Notes under the pieces: generated by a model | What the model saw: the letters and a program-made list of their open reading frames with translations, nothing else | Databases searched by the model: none | What the model was told of the DNA's origin: nothing | Source of the DNA: Limnephilus marmoratus | Lineage: Eukaryota > Arthropoda > Insecta > Trichoptera > Limnephilidae | DNA: 64,000 nt | Assembly: GCA_917880885.1 (NCBI GenBank) | Contig: OU862923.1 | Location: 28,969,770-29,033,769 of the forward strand | Direction: 5' to 3' | In this document: in pieces, positions 53,740 to 64,000 of the stretch | Numbering within the stretch: the stretch's first letter is position 1 | How the letters are laid out: the number at the start of each line of letters is the position of its first letter | Made by a program: the position numbers and the translations under genes

Positions 53740-54365
53740 AACAAACATGTTTTTCATTTACTCATAAATAATTGTCCAAGTCGCATCTAAAATCTTTAAT
53801 GGCATCTGTCTTATAATTTAAAGCAAAAATAAATAAAGTAGCTCACATCCTTACTAGATATCCGTAAATAATTTTACAGTTTGGTTGGATATTTTGATCT
53901 CAAATCCAAAATTAAGATTTGTATGAAACGGGCCGAACGTTTCACTTAACGAGGCTTGTACAAATGAAACTCATTCAAGTTAAGATTAAATCATATTTAT
54001 TTATTGCTGAATTTATTTGTTTTTCATGAAACGCTTAACTTTAACCGCTTGAATGTCTTGCTGAAAGCGAGCGCCAGCTGGCCAAAATTTGGCCGATTTA
54101 AAAAATATATATTTTTACAATTTAAAAAGATATAAGTAATTGGATTTTCTTTAAGTTCCCGCGAATTACAATCTTTGAATAATCACAAGATATACTTAGT
54201 AGTTTCATAGTTATTAAACTATTTAGATATCTCGCATCTCTTCTTCGTTATTTATTATTGACATTTTACGAACCGTATTATCGAAATATGTTTTCGTACA
54301 AATCAGTGATCGTGTGTTTACATAATAAAAAATGGGTGTTCTAATTTAAATTAATACCTGTCATT
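53740..54365. other. AT-rich stretch, nothing recognised
   Basis: No coding or repeat signal identified. Confidence 0.4.
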
Positions 54366-54370
54366 ATCAA

Positions 54371-54758
54371 CTTTTTTTTTTACAGTGAATACCGCACAAG
54401 AATCTCAACTGCTCCCGTCTGGAGTCAGTGAGACTATGGCATCCCCAATTGGGGTATGTTGTGAGGCTGAAGGTAGCGGGGAGGGGAAGGAGGTGGGGAA
54501 GAGGAAGGTCACTAAACACGGCTAAAGCCATTTTCAAGCAACGGTTCAATTCTGAATGGTGGTCTTACACCAGGGCGATACTGATAGTATCTTCCACTCT
54601 GGAACATGCCGCAAATATACTATATATTATTTTAAAATGAATTAATTGTGAAATAACACAAATTAATCAAATAAAATTTATTTGCGCATGCCGGGTTCGA
54701 ACCCGCGACCTCCGGAATGTGAGTCAAGAGTCTTAGCCACTGGACTACGGAGGTCGTC
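54371..54758 (-). mobile_element. SINE-A, full-length tRNA-derived retroposon
   Basis: Nearly identical to 24404-24823, with a ~30-bp deletion in the G-rich part near 54510. The tRNA-like head at 54758-54690 (minus) has A box GTAGTCCAGTGGCTAAGAC and B box GGTTCGAACCC. It is a recent copy by similarity. Confidence 0.88.
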
Positions 54759-54759
54759 A

Positions 54760-55960
54760 AAACTAGGCCACAGACAACCTACAGAAGTTATAATATTCAA
54801 TATTCTCCAATGAGATACCACGACAATTTTTATGTAAATAATACGCAGAATTCATGCGTTTATAATATTGGAAAGATTTTTTAATATTGGTATGTTTCAT
54901 AAATCCTAAAAACCTATGGGTCAAACGGTTAAATTTAGGTACATTCAATGGCTTAATACCTCAATTAGCAGTTTATACGAGTATGTCTCGATATTAAAAT
55001 TCGGAGGTATGATTTTTTTTAATGAGGGCGGGAAATTTCCAAACCGAACGCATAAAAGTTTCCTAGCGTTCAAGGTTGTAATTGATCATATTGCAGAACA
55101 CTCTAGTGGAAATGCTATGATTTATAAGCTAACCAATAGTTTCACTTTTCATGGTTGTACCCTCTACAAATCTTTAATCTCGCAGTTTCCAAGTGTATTG
55201 GTAAATTTCCCCAATGTGTGTGGGTTCTTTTTAATTCTCCTATCGGAGTTTAACCACCGCCTATTCCGATATTAATACTGGCCGACATTTCCATAATCCG
55301 CGTTGGAAAAAATTTCCTTTCATTCCAGGTATTATTAAAAAATCGTACGATTTTTATTATTTCTATTCGTTCGGCTGTTATTTATTCATGCGAAACCGGC
55401 TGGTTTAAAATGATTATCAGATATTCAATGGGGTATATTCATAAACAATACAAATGTGAAGAAGATTTAAAGTTTATTTTTCTGATCCTGATCATTGTAC
55501 CAAAAATGCCTAATTTTAGTATTTAGATTCAACATTTGATTTAAAAAAAACCACACATTCCGCAACGGTTCCAACTGGCTACAACATCATTGTAACATTG
55601 AAAACGCCTAATTCACGAAAACGAACGAACGTGTCGTTTTGACGGCAAATTAAAAGTGGTACATTTTAAATCTTTTTGGAGAATTTATTCATCGTCATAA
55701 AAATACCTTCATTATCGATTTTTTTACATCGTTCCCATAGATTTAACATAAAAACAGACTTACACACACACACACCGCAATGCAGAAATTCATATAATGA
55801 TGTCACTGAAGGCCGACTCTGTTTCACATTGATAGACGACCGCTTCTTCCCGAAGAAGGTTTTTTCACGGGTTTCCTTATTCCCTAAGGCGAATGTGGAA
55901 GAATTCCAAACAAAAGGACATTATTGACTCCTTCCCACTTCCAACATAACACAAACAGAC
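54760..55960. other. AT-rich stretch with ORF of 119 codons, not recognised
   Basis: The plus-strand frame 54916-55275 has no domain, no splice context and average AT-rich codon use, so I do not call it a gene. Nothing else stands out. Confidence 0.4.
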
Positions 55961-56319
55961 TCGTATGTATACAGGGTGTTAAGGGACGTACTTGACTTAC
56001 TTTAACCAGTGATTCCTGACATTATTTGGAGTAAAAAATGTAAATAGAAAAGAGTATTAAATGTAAATAAAAAAGAGTATTAAAATGTAAATAAAAAAGA
56101 GTATTTCTCTGATGTTTCATGAATATGTTATGTGTCTATGTTTCTATCGTTTATCTTTAATTCTGTTATGATTTGATTTATATGTACAATCTGGCTTCTT
56201 ATGGTTACCAATGTATTGATATTTTATGTTTTATGTAAATTTTAGTTTTATATACTTAATCTTTTGTTTTATAAAATTTTTGATCTCATACTGCTTTATT
56301 ATAAATTTATTATTTAATT

Positions 56320-56434
56320 TTTTTTATTATGCTGTTAATCAGAGGTAAAGTCACATGGAGGAAATCCATAATTGGTTTTATTTTGGCTATACAAACATGT
56401 ACAAACTGTAAAAATGTAAACTGTCGATTTCCCG
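56320..56434 (+). repeat. LINE 3' untranslated tail
   Basis: The phrases 'aggaaatccataattggttt', 'attttggctat' and 'atttcccgaaaataaata' recur at 58345-58490, followed in both by AAAT repeats. This is a shared 3' end of a non-LTR family with an AAAT-type tail. Confidence 0.65.
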
Positions 56435-56438
56435 AAAA

Positions 56439-56525
<87 letters not shown>

Positions 56526-56527
56526 AT
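56435..56527. repeat. (AAAT)n microsatellite, about 23 units
   Basis: Uninterrupted AAAT repeats, grown from the LINE tail before it. Confidence 0.97.
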
Positions 56528-56824
56528 GAAATTTTGGTCTCCGGTGACTTTTTTGATGTGTTTTTTTTTCTACGAAAACATAAAAAATGGTAGGTGCTGG
56601 ACAGTTGCAGGCGGGGTAAGAAGTTGGTCGATTACTCGGCTGAGTGACTAGTGACGACTTGCGGAAGAATTTTTTTTTGTTTGATTTTGAAGAAAAAGAA
56701 ATTGAAAAAAAACGTAATCAAAAAGTCACCGGAGGCCAAAATTCCATTTACATTTTTACTCCAAATAATCAGAGGAATCACTGCTTATAGTAAGTCAAGT
56801 ACGTCCCTTGACTCCCTGTAAATG

Positions 56825-58080
56825 GCAGCTGTAGGCTTTCGCTGGTTGATGCTTGATGGTTGCTAGCTTTTGATGAACACATGCAATTTTAGTAGGGTTT
56901 TTAGGTAACAATTTTTCCATACCGAGAAAACATAAGACCTCTAAGTCTATAATAGCCAGGTAGCATTTTAAACACCTACACGTTAAAAAATTGCAAAGCG
57001 CACATGACGCAGTTCTATTTATATAAAGAACGCCAGCTTTAAATTCAGTAATTTAAATGATTCCCACTTAATGTCACATAAGAATGTAGTAAATCAAAAA
57101 AAAATTAAAATAAAAATCAAGCTGTTATCTCTGTGTTAGTACCTACCTACCTAATTATAAACGAGTTCGAACCGTCATCATCCCAACTTTTTGTATTAAC
57201 ATTTATAAAATGGCAGGAGGAATTGAGGGAGGTCATCGATGACGATTCATCGACAGTCAGAGTTTCACGGCTTTACACCTATCCCAGGACCGTAAGGAGT
57301 GAAGACTATCGTTCTTCGAAAGTTCGCAAAAAGAAAAATATCTTCACCAATAGAAATACTACGGACGAAAATACGAGCCGTAAAATGTATGTTTACTATA
57401 AATCGTATTTTCCTAACAGTATGAATGAAATATTTAACAGTTTTCTGTTAAGTATCAAAAAAAGTTTATACAATAATGTCAGTATAAAAATAACAAATCC
57501 CGCACGGCGCAGTTTAAAATCTAATGTAAGAATTCACTTATTAAAGCGATTTCAATATGTACACAACTGGGACGGATCCACTGAGCAAACTTGGGTGGCC
57601 TAATGTAGTCGAGGTGAACATTACATTGTTAGGAACAAGGAATAGTATATAGAGAGGCAGCAAAAGATTGACAAAAATAGAGACGTCTTTTTTTTAATTA
57701 TTTGGGTTTTTTTACGGAAAGAAAGGAAAGGAAGTTCTGGTAAGGAAAAAGGTGTGAGGGGTGTGTAGGAATCTGGGGGACTAACTTATGAATCCATCCC
57801 TCCCAAGTGCAAGGCGATTGGATCGTGAAAGTCCGGCTGAGGTCAAAAGCTCTGACACCGTTAGGGGTCTACAAGACGTATTCAACATTGATTGATTTCT
57901 AAGATTTCATTAGAAAAATTTCTATAATATTTAGAAAATTTTCTATATCTTTCTATATAAAGTAAAAGAATAATTTTTCATTTTAAATTTTTATAAAATT
58001 GTTTTGAGTATATATATTGTTTTTGGACTCATATTCCTCATTCATTCATTTTGGATTCATATTCCTTTTTTATAAAATTA
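56825..58080. other. Mostly non-coding; a diverged SINE-B piece and a 156-codon ORF
   Basis: At about 57705-57850 a diverged SINE-B segment occurs ('ggaaaggaagttctggtaag' and 'ggaatctggggga'). The plus-strand ORF 57133-57603 has no recognisable domain and may be chance. The rest is AT-rich. Confidence 0.4.
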
Positions 58081-58084
58081 ATTT

Positions 58085-58340
58085 AAATCTTGACATGTAG
58101 CAAACACTTTGTGGGAATACATAATTATAATAAACACAATTAAATAATTTTGTTTCAATTCCACTTTATTATTTTTTAATCCAACTGGTCTCGGTTCGTA
58201 CTGAACCTTCCTCAGGGGTGAATAAAAATATTTTTTTATTCACCCCTGAGGAAGGTTCAGTACGAACCGAAACCGGTTGGATTAAAAAATAATAAAGTGG
58301 AATTGAAACAAAGTTATTTAATTGTGTTTATTAAAATTAA
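58085..58340. mobile_element. Palindromic Penelope-like ends, family B
   Basis: Two ~90-bp arms meet near 58228. 'gcaaacactttgtggg' at 58105 links it to the tail at 17071. The right arm has CTGAGGA (58246-58252), the hairpin GGTTC/GAACC, GAAAC (58269-58273) and CGGTT, a complete hammerhead-like core. In the left arm GAAAC is GAGAC. Conserved 'attaaaaaataataaagtgg' follows in both arms. Confidence 0.65.
58246..58280 (+). ncRNA. Hammerhead-ribozyme-like core (PLE family B)
   Basis: CTGAGGA, then a perfect 5-bp stem GGTTC/GAACC with loop AGTAC, then GAAAC and CGGTT. A15.1-C15.2 can pair with G16.2-U16.1, leaving U17 as cleavage base and a 2-base loop: the minimal helix III known from PLE hammerheads. 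Confidence 0.55.
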
Positions 58341-58344
58341 TTTA

Positions 58345-58490
58345 CTTATTCTTATTATGCTGTCTCAGTAGAAGTAAAGTCACTAGGAGGAAATCCATAA
58401 TTGGTTTCATTTTGGCTATTTAATACTATGTACAAACTGAAATAAATGTAAACTGTGGATTTCCCGAAAATTAATAAATAAATAAAGCGA
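58345..58490 (+). repeat. LINE 3' untranslated tail
   Basis: Second copy of the tail seen at 56320-56434, ending in 'atttcccgaaaattaataaa' and four AAAT units. It directly follows the PLE palindrome. Confidence 0.65.
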
Positions 58491-58499
58491 AGATAATGC

Positions 58500-59270
58500 G
58501 CACCAGAAATGCCTTCCATATGATTTGAATGGAAACCGAGTCGTCACTGACTTATTAGGTATCTACCTTTTGACTATAGACTAGATATATAGGTTATAAT
58601 ATATTATATAATATAGGTTATAGACTAGACCATTTGGCATATGCTATATCAGGCTGCGTATACACACGCGAATCGAACCTTCATTCATCTGGATTCAAAG
58701 TTCGGCTCGCGTCTCAATTCGCAAATCCATAACGCAGAATCAGAAATTCGAATCATGAAGCCCGCCCACATTGCATTTCTTGTATTTTGCTTTATTTCAT
58801 GGGTAAAGTGAAAATCGGTGTTTCTAAAAATTTTGTGCAAGCAAGTGGCCTACTTTGAAAACAAAAATATTTGGATAGGGAATGGCGAATATACAAAATA
58901 ATTTATTGTTCCTTATTCATACCATTATTAATAATTCACGGTAATTTTAAAATAACACGTTAGAGTTGGGATATTTCCATTAACACATCAATGCTTTTGA
59001 TGTTGCTGTAAGATAATTATTTATCTCTCGTTGAACCATTGCGAAAGTCGATACTTACAAAGTTATTAATACATCGGGAATCCACGCAAATGTTATTGGG
59101 ATTCTTACAAGTTACACGCGCTGAACATGGTGCTGCGTAATTATAATATAATAAAAGGGACTCTACCACGGACGTAGGATTGAATTTGGATGTCTATGGA
59201 CTCTACGAATAATTATTTCCAAAGGCAAATGCAAAAGAATTCCCAATAAAATGACACGACCGACTTCCTT
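58500..59270. other. Non-coding stretch, nothing recognised
   Basis: AT-rich, with a short imperfect tandem of 'tatataggttataatata' near 58585-58625. No gene signal. Confidence 0.4.
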
Positions 59271-59274
59271 CCAC

Positions 59275-59995
59275 TTAAGAGCGTTTAACCAGCCAGCGGA
59301 CGAAAATCCACATTTCGTCGAAAGTTGTTCTTACGATCGTGCAGGGCGGTTACAATGAGAAAGATTAATTATTCTCCGTACCAGCCTTTTTAAATTATAA
59401 CTCAATATCGAATTTATTTCAATTCAAATTAGCTTTAATTTATACCTTCATCCAAAAATGCTGAAAGGCGTGATGATAAAACTATTAAAATAATGTACTT
59501 TTTGTAGTTATTTTTTGATTTTAAGTATTTATCATTTTTCAATAATGACTAAATTTAATAAGAATGTTAAAAAAAATCTGAAATATATTAGTTTGTAAGT
59601 TCGCAAATAAATACACAAACGGACCAATTTTCGTCAAGAAACGCATGTACGTACATATTTTTTAATGATTTTATTGAAACTAAAATTAAAATTCTAAATC
59701 ATACGTTTGCTAGATAATGTATTGATTTATTTTACTGCATGATTTTATTATTTGAAATGGGTGTGGTATAATACAAAAACTTTTTTGAAAATTGAACAAA
59801 TCTGCCAACGACCTATGGAATAACCTTATTATACTAAAAATTAAAAAAAATCTCAAAATTTATTACATACGAATGCTAGATAAAAGAACAATCTTTCGAA
59901 ATCCATTTATAATTTTTTGTGTAAAAGAGTCAATACGTCTAAAATCTTTTTAGAAAATGACGTATTTCCGGTTTTCTCTGGTAATGCCCTCTTAA
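59275..59995 (+). mobile_element. TTAA-flanked MITE, copy 6 (complete)
   Basis: 721 bp, TTAAGAGCGTTTAACCAGCC to ATGCCCTCTTAA with intact TTAA at both ends. It is almost identical to copy 7, indicating recent mobilisation. Confidence 0.9.
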
Positions 59996-59999
59996 AAAA

Positions 60000-60620
60000 T
60001 AACACAAAAACTGACGCGAATGGACATATATATGGCCGCTGTAGGCTGTCGCTGGTTGATACTTGATAATTATTGCTGGGCTGCTGGTGCAAACATGCAA
60101 TTTTAAAAGAATTTTTAGGTAACTATTTTTCCCTACGGAGAAAACAGAATATTATTTAGACCGTTGCGGCCAAATGAATAAATTAGCACACAAGTTCCTT
60201 ACCAAATTCATGGAAAAAAATATTTAGATCAGAAATTTGAAGTATTTTTTTTATTTTCATTTTATGTTTCGTTTTTTACGGACTGGCTTTGGCTAAGCCA
60301 TTGGCTTCCTAAAAAATCTAGTCATTGAAATAATTAAGTAGTCATTAAAAACTGTATTATTATTCAAAACGAATGTGTTACATGTTACCGGTATACTAAC
60401 AAGAAAATCAGAAAAAGTTGTTCCATAGTTTCGTTATTCGTACATGAATAACGAAACTACGAAAACTATTGTTTCATAATGTGTAACTATTATCTACAAG
60501 TATCAATGTTACAATTTAACAAATGTGGAAATAAATCAATCTTCATGTATCAGTTCGGGATTGACGACTTTGAATTCAACTGATTTAGTGGCTGTGGACT
60601 GTGGACCTCTTTCCCGAACC
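60000..60620. other. Non-coding stretch with a 14-bp palindrome
   Basis: At about 60427-60460, TAGTTTCGTTATTC and its inverse flank a six-base loop. Nothing else was recognised. Confidence 0.45.
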
Positions 60621-60672
60621 AGTTATTTTCCGCCGTGTACTATGTATGGGAGGGTAGGAAGGGAGGACTCAC

Positions 60673-60768
60673 CACTTGTGACTTGAAGAGAGGCAGCAAA
60701 CAGGCACAGCAACGAAAGGGACAGGCTTCTGTGTGAGTTGAGCCAATATTCTGGGGCCATACTGTGTC
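60673..60768 (-). CDS. Putative start exon with signal peptide, gene incomplete
   Basis: On the minus strand a pyrimidine-rich stretch and acceptor (TTTTTTTCTTGTTGTTTATAG) precede an exon at 60768. The exon carries 8 nt of leader, ATG at 60760 with A at -3 and G at +4, and 29 codons up to a consensus donor (GTGAGT at 60672-60667). The peptide starts MAPEYWLNSHRSLSLSLLC and continues LFAASLQVTS, which reads as a cleavable signal peptide. The exon ends in phase 1. The remaining exons would lie at lower coordinates or outside the window; I could not find one. The gene product is therefore secreted or membrane-bound but unidentified. Confidence 0.5.
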
Positions 60769-60895
60769 CTATAAACAACAAGAAAAAAATGTTATAAAAT
60801 AAATGGTTTAGTAAGATTTTAAGGCTAAGCAGTTTATGCCTCACTAGAGAGTGCCTCACTAATAGAACTGTAGAAATGAGACAATTAATCAGGGG

Positions 60896-61126
60896 TCCTA
60901 GCATGGTCGATCGATATAGGTTTTATCGAAAATGTCGGTAATTTATCATCGCTCCCGAACACGACTGCAGGTCGCTAATGAGCAAACAACAGTTGACAAC
61001 GACTAAGGGTTCCCAATTTATTTGACGTGAACTGTTGTTTGTTCGTTTGCGGCCTGCAGTCGTGCTCGGGAGCGATGACAAGTTACCGACATTTTCGATA
61101 AAACCTATAACGATGGACCATGCTAG
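60896..61126. mobile_element. Foldback element with ~105-bp arms
   Basis: Arms from CCTAGCATGGTCGATCGATA through 'tcgaaaatgtcggtaattta', 'cgctcccgaacacgactgca' to 'gagcaaacaacagttgac', and inverted back to CCATGCTAGG. Related single-arm remains lie at 61435-61500 and 62510-62600. No ORF is present. Confidence 0.75.
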
Positions 61127-61129
61127 GGG

Positions 61130-61540
61130 GCCGAACGAATCAAGAGCGACAGTTTATCAGGAACCAAAAGTCTTTCTCCGTTAAGCGCCAAAATTCAAAG
61201 TAGTCCAGGCGCCATTTACTCCATGGTCCCTAATAATGGGTTCAGACATTTCAATTTTAATTGATCAACTTTTATTGAACGACAGGTATGATAGGTATAA
61301 CAAATATGTATGAAGAAACCTGTTCAATTTTATTGAAAGAAGGTTTACACTCGTCAATATGCTTTCAAGTGTCGAGTAGATCAACTAAAATCGAATCGTC
61401 GGAACCCACTATAACATACATAAGAACATCGATAAAGGCTTTATTGTCAATACCGATAATTTATCATCGTTCTACTTCAGATCGCCAACCAACAAACAAT
61501 ATTAAGAGCGAGATAAGTTTTAAGATTTTCACGGCCAAAA
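61130..61540. other. Non-coding stretch with a remnant foldback arm
   Basis: At 61435-61500 the phrases 'aataccgataatttatcatc' and 'agatcgccaaccaacaaac' resemble an arm of the foldback element 60896-61126. The plus-strand ORF over it has no domain. Confidence 0.45.
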
Positions 61541-61544
61541 GCAT

Positions 61545-61775
61545 TTTCGTTATATGTTTTTGGGGTGTTGTGCCGTGTTGCGCTACCTCCTTCTTTAGCC
61601 AACGTTTCGGACATCGTTGCAGTGTCCATCATCAGGGCAGATCCGGCAGATCCGGTAGACATCTACCGGATCTGCCGGATCTGCCCTGATGATGGACACT
61701 GCAACGATGTCCGAAACGTTGGCTAAAGAAGGAGGTAGCGCAACACGGCACAACACCCCAAAAACATATAACGAA
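61545..61775. mobile_element. Palindromic Penelope-like ends, family A (best copy)
   Basis: Two ~105-bp arms, nearly perfect inverses, meet at 'agacatctaccgg' (about 61650-61670). Each arm carries a hammerhead-like core and then 'ggctaaagaaggaggtagcg' and 'acacggcacaacacccc'. Degraded relatives are at 7015, 9316 and 20950. Two extra copies of GATCTGCCG near the centre suggest local duplication. Confidence 0.75.
61686..61717 (+). ncRNA. Hammerhead-ribozyme-like core (PLE family A)
   Basis: Canonical CTGATGA (61686-61692), stem II GGACA/TGTCC, GAAAC (61713-61717). Downstream GTTGGCTAAA does not give an obvious minimal helix III with NUH, so cleavage competence is uncertain. The mirrored copy lies on the minus strand at 61635-61604. 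Confidence 0.5.
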
Positions 61776-61779
61776 AATA

Positions 61780-62500
61780 TTAAGAGCGTTTAACCAGCCA
61801 GCGGACGAAAATCCACATTTCGTCGAAAGTTGTTCTTACGATCGTGCAGGGCGGTTACAATGAGAAAGATTAATTATTCTCCGTACCAGCTTTTTTAAAT
61901 TTTAACTCAATATCGAATTTATTTAAATTCAAATTAGCTTTAATTTATACCTTCATCCAAAAATGCTGAAAGGCGTGATGATAAAACTATTAAAATAATG
62001 TACTTTTTGAAGTTATTTTTTGATTATAAGTATTTATCATTTTTCAATAATGTCTAAATTTAATAAGAATGTTAAAAAAATCTGAAATATATTAGTTTGT
62101 AAGTGCGCAAATAAATACACAAACGGACCAATTTTCGCCAAGAAACACATGTACGTACATATTTTTTAATGATTTTATTGAAACTAAAATTAAAATTCTA
62201 AAACATACGTTTGCTAGATAATGTATTGATTTATTTTACTGCATGATTTTATTATTTGAAATGGGTGTGGTATAATACAAAAACTTTTTTGAAAATTGAA
62301 CAAATCTGCCAACGACCTATGGAATAACCTTATTATACTAAAAATTAAAAAAATTTCTCAAAATTTATTACATACGAATGCTAGATAAAAGAACAATCTT
62401 TCGAAATCCATTTATAATTTTTTGTGTAAAAGAGTCAATACGTCTAAAAACTTTTTTGAAAATGACGTATTTCCGGTTTTCTCTGGTAATGCCCTCTTAA
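61780..62500 (+). mobile_element. TTAA-flanked MITE, copy 7 (complete)
   Basis: 721 bp, TTAA at 61780-61783 and 62497-62500. It begins directly after the PLE palindrome. Nearly identical to copy 6. Confidence 0.9.
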
Positions 62501-62504
62501 GCAC

Positions 62505-64000
62505 ATTATTTAGTCGACGTGAACTGTTGTTCGTTCATTGTCGATCTGCAGTCGTGCTCTGTAACGATAACAAATTACCGGCATTGTCAATTAAACATTT
62601 ATCGATTGGCAACGCTGGGCAAATAAAACAATTTAATTGAGGTTAATTCTTTTCCATTATTGTTCTAATCTGATTTTTGACCTTTTTAACATTTTTTAGA
62701 CCTCTAACGGCCGTTGTTCCAAGCTTTTACTTGATCGATCAATCAAGTCTCCGATCACTAAGTTTAATAAAGCTTGATTCGCCTGTTGGCCTGTTGATTC
62801 GGAGAGTTACTTCGGGAAGAGCTTATTTGTACATTTGACTAGTGTTGAGCTAAAATTTCATTTCATTTCAAGTTGATCAGTAGGATTGGGAACAACGGCC
62901 GTCAGCCATAGAAATGTACCATATCATACATAAAGTCTTTCCAGAATGAAATTGTAATAGAGACCTCTAGTCCAATTTTTTGAACAATGACCTTCTAACT
63001 TAAATAACTGCATTTTTGTTTTTTATTTTTGGAGTTAGTTTTAATAGTTAAAATAATTGTCAAAATTTTAATTTTTCAAGACCTCCCGCAAACCACCATA
63101 TATATGGTGAATCGTGTGACGTCATCACTCCTGAAAAATTACTATAGGATCGGGCAATCAGCTGATCAACTGCCGCCGTTTTGAATTCCGTTGTTCGAAG
63201 TATTCTCCCTGGAAGTAACATTACTATTTTTTTTGTGCAGTAGTTTTTGAATATTTTCAATAATAGAGATAAAATAAGAATAAAATAAAATAAATAATGT
63301 TTCAAAAATAAGAGATACCTTTATTTTTGAAACATTATTTAGGCCTAAACAGTGACATCACCACTAAAATTTCAATAATGCCAACTTGAGAGCGTGTTTT
63401 TACGACCCGATTAAAAATGAACTTTTTAATATAAAAAATTAAAAACTCTGCGTTTAATATTATTAAATAAAACATATATATTCAGAATCAGCGTTTATTG
63501 GTCTATATGAATATATTTTTTTAAAGCCATAATATTTTTCACTGGAGCTCCTTATTATACAATTTTCAACGTAGCTTACACGGAAACATGACTTACATGA
63601 TTCATCTATCCCGAAGAAGACCAAATATACATTCATAATTTCGCTATGTGCACGTATTTGGGAGTCGCTTGGAGATATTTCAAGGAGAAATGTGAGACAG
63701 TTTCCGTAATTTCCTCATATTTAAGCTATAGCGTGGAATTACATTGGCATCGTAGAGAGGGTTCAGTATAGTACGACCTGCCCTCAGCGGTGATTGATGA
63801 AGCTAAGGGATGATTTAGGGGTTAGAGCGGCAATGCCAGGAATTATACTTTACTTCTCACGTGCAGAACGATTTATTATAAATAAATTAGTATAAGACTC
63901 TTGGCTTTGTTTTGAGAGCTGCAAAAGATTTCAATGATTTAGACACATAACAAAAGAGTACAACCAATGAATGTGCATACCCTCAAATTACATGAATGTC
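62505..64000. other. AT-rich stretch with foldback remnants and a palindrome
   Basis: 62510-62600 matches an arm of the foldback element 60896-61126. 'taacggccgttgttcc' (62705) is mirrored by 'ggaacaacggccgtca' (62887), a possible small MITE of about 200 bp. At 63294-63335 an 18-bp arm (AATGTTTCAAAAATAA) is inverted around a 10-base loop. No coding signal is seen to the end of the window. Confidence 0.45.

Larger units (their letters stand above)
55970..56820. mobile_element. DNA element with TIRs, carrying a LINE tail and (AAAT)n
   Basis: Left end ACAGGGTGTTAAGGGACGTA then 'cttgacttactttaacca', 'gattcctgac' and 'attatttggagtaaaaaatg'. The right end is the inverse, finishing 'acgtcccttgactccctgta'. 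The interior holds a LINE 3' end and a long AAAT microsatellite. A shorter relative lies at 11475-11812. Confidence 0.75.

Noticed and set aside
54916..55275. 119-codon plus-strand ORF
   Set aside because: AT-rich codons, no conserved motif and no neighbouring exon signals.
57133..57603. 156-codon plus-strand ORF
   Set aside because: No domain, mixed composition, no splice or promoter context; could be chance in a long AT-rich region.

Overview
The window looks like intergenic or intronic DNA from an arthropod, most likely an insect. It is AT-rich, eukaryotic and packed with transposable elements. Clues are a CsRn1/Kabuki-type Ty3 retrotransposon, a BEL/Pao-type retrotransposon, Penelope-like element (PLE) pieces, several non-LTR LINE tails, two abundant SINE-like families and TTAA-flanked miniature elements. 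The order cannot be settled from the sequence alone. Family labels below rest on recognising motifs by eye; no database search was run.

Host genes are few. The only complete one is a single-exon beta-ureidopropionase (pyd3/UPB1-like) at 34810-35967. Two isolated pieces look like real exons: a signal-peptide-bearing start exon on the minus strand at 60673-60768, with good splice sites, and an unrecognised terminal-exon-like ORF on the plus strand at 39067-39376.

Layout. 1-12.2 kb: SINE-B copies, a 330-bp tandem duplication, a tRNA-like sequence, LINE and PLE fragments, two TTAA elements. 12.2-17.2 kb: a GC-rich non-autonomous BEL/Pao-like unit whose two nearly identical LTRs enclose a 1034-codon Ala/Pro/Arg-rich repetitive ORF and a frameshifted integrase tail. 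It is followed by a hammerhead-bearing PLE piece, and the whole 5-kb block lies between 16-bp direct repeats. 17.3-34.7 kb: TTAA element, palindromic PLE ends, an 18-bp minisatellite, SINE-A and SINE-B, LINE tails, a PLE GIY-YIG endonuclease remnant, an 8-bp-TSD hAT-like MITE nested in a SINE, and an inverted pair of tRNA-headed repeats. 34.7-43 kb: pyd3, a nine-copy 52-bp tandem array, the orphan exon, SINE-A, a hAT-like MITE and other inverted-repeat elements. 43.9-49.95 kb: an apparently intact 5.37-kb CsRn1-clade retrotransposon (gag, pol, and a small membrane-protein ORF) inserted with a 4-bp TSD into a Helitron-like element. 50-64 kb: three more TTAA elements (one carrying a young LINE insertion), further SINEs and LINE tails, palindromic PLE ends and the start exon.

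The most interesting observations are the BEL/PLE composite with its huge repetitive ORF, hammerhead-ribozyme-like cores in at least five PLE ends, a probable LINE partner sharing its 3' tail with SINE-B, and the small MGxxxS plus transmembrane ORF downstream of pol in the intact retrotransposon.
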